Shown: in pieces, positions 5,022-5,145 of the stretch
How positions within the stretch are numbered: the first letter of the stretch is position 1
Layout of the letters: every line of letters starts with the position of its first letter
NCBI GenBank assembly: GCA_026984275.1
Contig: JALSSM010000038.1
Location: 1-5,145 of the forward strand
Direction: 5' to 3'
DNA from: Gammaproteobacteria bacterium
GTDB taxonomy: Bacteria > Pseudomonadota > Gammaproteobacteria > CAJXQU01
Length of the DNA stretch: 5,145 nucleotides
Translations under genes and position numbers: made by a program
The notes under the pieces: generated by a model
The model's database searches: none
What the model was told of the DNA's origin: nothing
The model's input: only the letters and a program-made list of their open reading frames with translations

Positions 5022-5048
5022 ATGATTCCAGCGAATTGCCGCTATAAT
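5018..5048 (+). promoter_or_regulatory. Candidate promoter for the downstream partial gene
   Basis: A perfect TATAAT lies at 5043-5048. TTGAAT at 5018-5023, which overlaps the mpl stop codon, matches four of six -35 bases with a 19-base spacer. Initiation near 5055 would give a leader of about 23 bases containing the GGAG at 5066-5069. The arrangement fits a separate transcription unit starting right after mpl. Confidence 0.5.
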
Positions 5049-5077
5049 TGTTGAGACACTTGATTGGAGTAGAAAAC

Positions 5078-5145
5078 ATGAGCAAACCCAGAATTTCAGA
5101 TGACCCTTTATTTGCCCTGCTCCGTACAGGACAAATATCACAATT
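5078..5145 (+). CDS. Start of an unidentified gene (N-terminal 22 residues)
   Basis: ATG 5078-5080 is preceded by GGAG at 5066-5069 with an eight-base spacing and by a consensus -10, so a real gene start is likely. The 22 visible residues begin MSKPRISDDPLFALLR and run off the window edge. This kind of start (MS-x-P-x-x-x-D-x-P-L-x-x-LL) recalls the short leader of certain proteobacterial pentapeptide-repeat proteins. That is a weak resemblance from memory, and no repeats fall inside the window. Function is therefore left open. Confidence 0.6.
   Translation, partial: MSKPRISDDPLFALLRTGQISQ

Noticed and set aside
4905..5141. 78-residue minus-strand frame over the mpl end and the next gene start
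   Set aside because: It covers conserved mpl C-terminal codons and a good promoter/RBS/start on the plus strand, and no domain is recognisable.

Overview
The window looks like a gammaproteobacterial chromosome of moderate GC content (roughly the mid-40s percent, judged by eye). The best evidence is a compact tusD-tusC-tusB-tusE sulfur-relay operon, of the DsrEFH/DsrC superfamily, next to mpl, the murein-tripeptide ligase used in cell-wall recycling. The genus cannot be fixed from the sequence. The Dam-type site GATC is strikingly frequent.

Layout from left to right. (1) Positions 1-196 hold the C-terminal end of a WYL-domain transcription regulator, plus strand. (2) A 122-base gap carries a compound direct repeat and a weak promoter, followed by a strong Shine-Dalgarno and a 146-residue paired CBS-domain protein (319-759). 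(3) A 78-base AT-rich gap contains a perfect 10-bp inverted repeat bracketing an extended -10 element. It precedes a 242-residue NUC1-type DNA/RNA non-specific endonuclease (838-1566) that has no visible signal peptide. (4) Three bases after the nuclease stop lies a 52-residue single-pass membrane protein with an N-terminal CxxC pair (1570-1728). (5) On the minus strand, 3113 down to 1782, is tusD-tusC-tusB-tusE with overlapping or nearly touching genes. (6) Divergent from it is a multi-pass membrane protein of unknown function (3130-3654), whose stop overlaps the mpl start as TAATG (mpl 3654-5021). (7) A new gene begins at 5078 behind a consensus TATAAT box and runs off the window.

How the genes fit together. 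TusD, TusC and TusB should form the sulfur-carrying complex that passes persulfide to TusE, and from there (known from E. coli) to MnmA for 2-thiouridine in tRNA. TusE has only the penultimate cysteine, as in tRNA-thiolation proteins, while TusB keeps the Cys20 typical of DsrH from sulfur oxidisers. Mpl re-attaches recycled tripeptide to UDP-MurNAc, and the membrane protein before it is translationally coupled to it. The nuclease and its coupled small membrane protein are the least explained part of the window. They are the best place to look for something new, but the sequence alone does not prove that they form a system. No mobile element, CRISPR array, rRNA or tRNA was seen.
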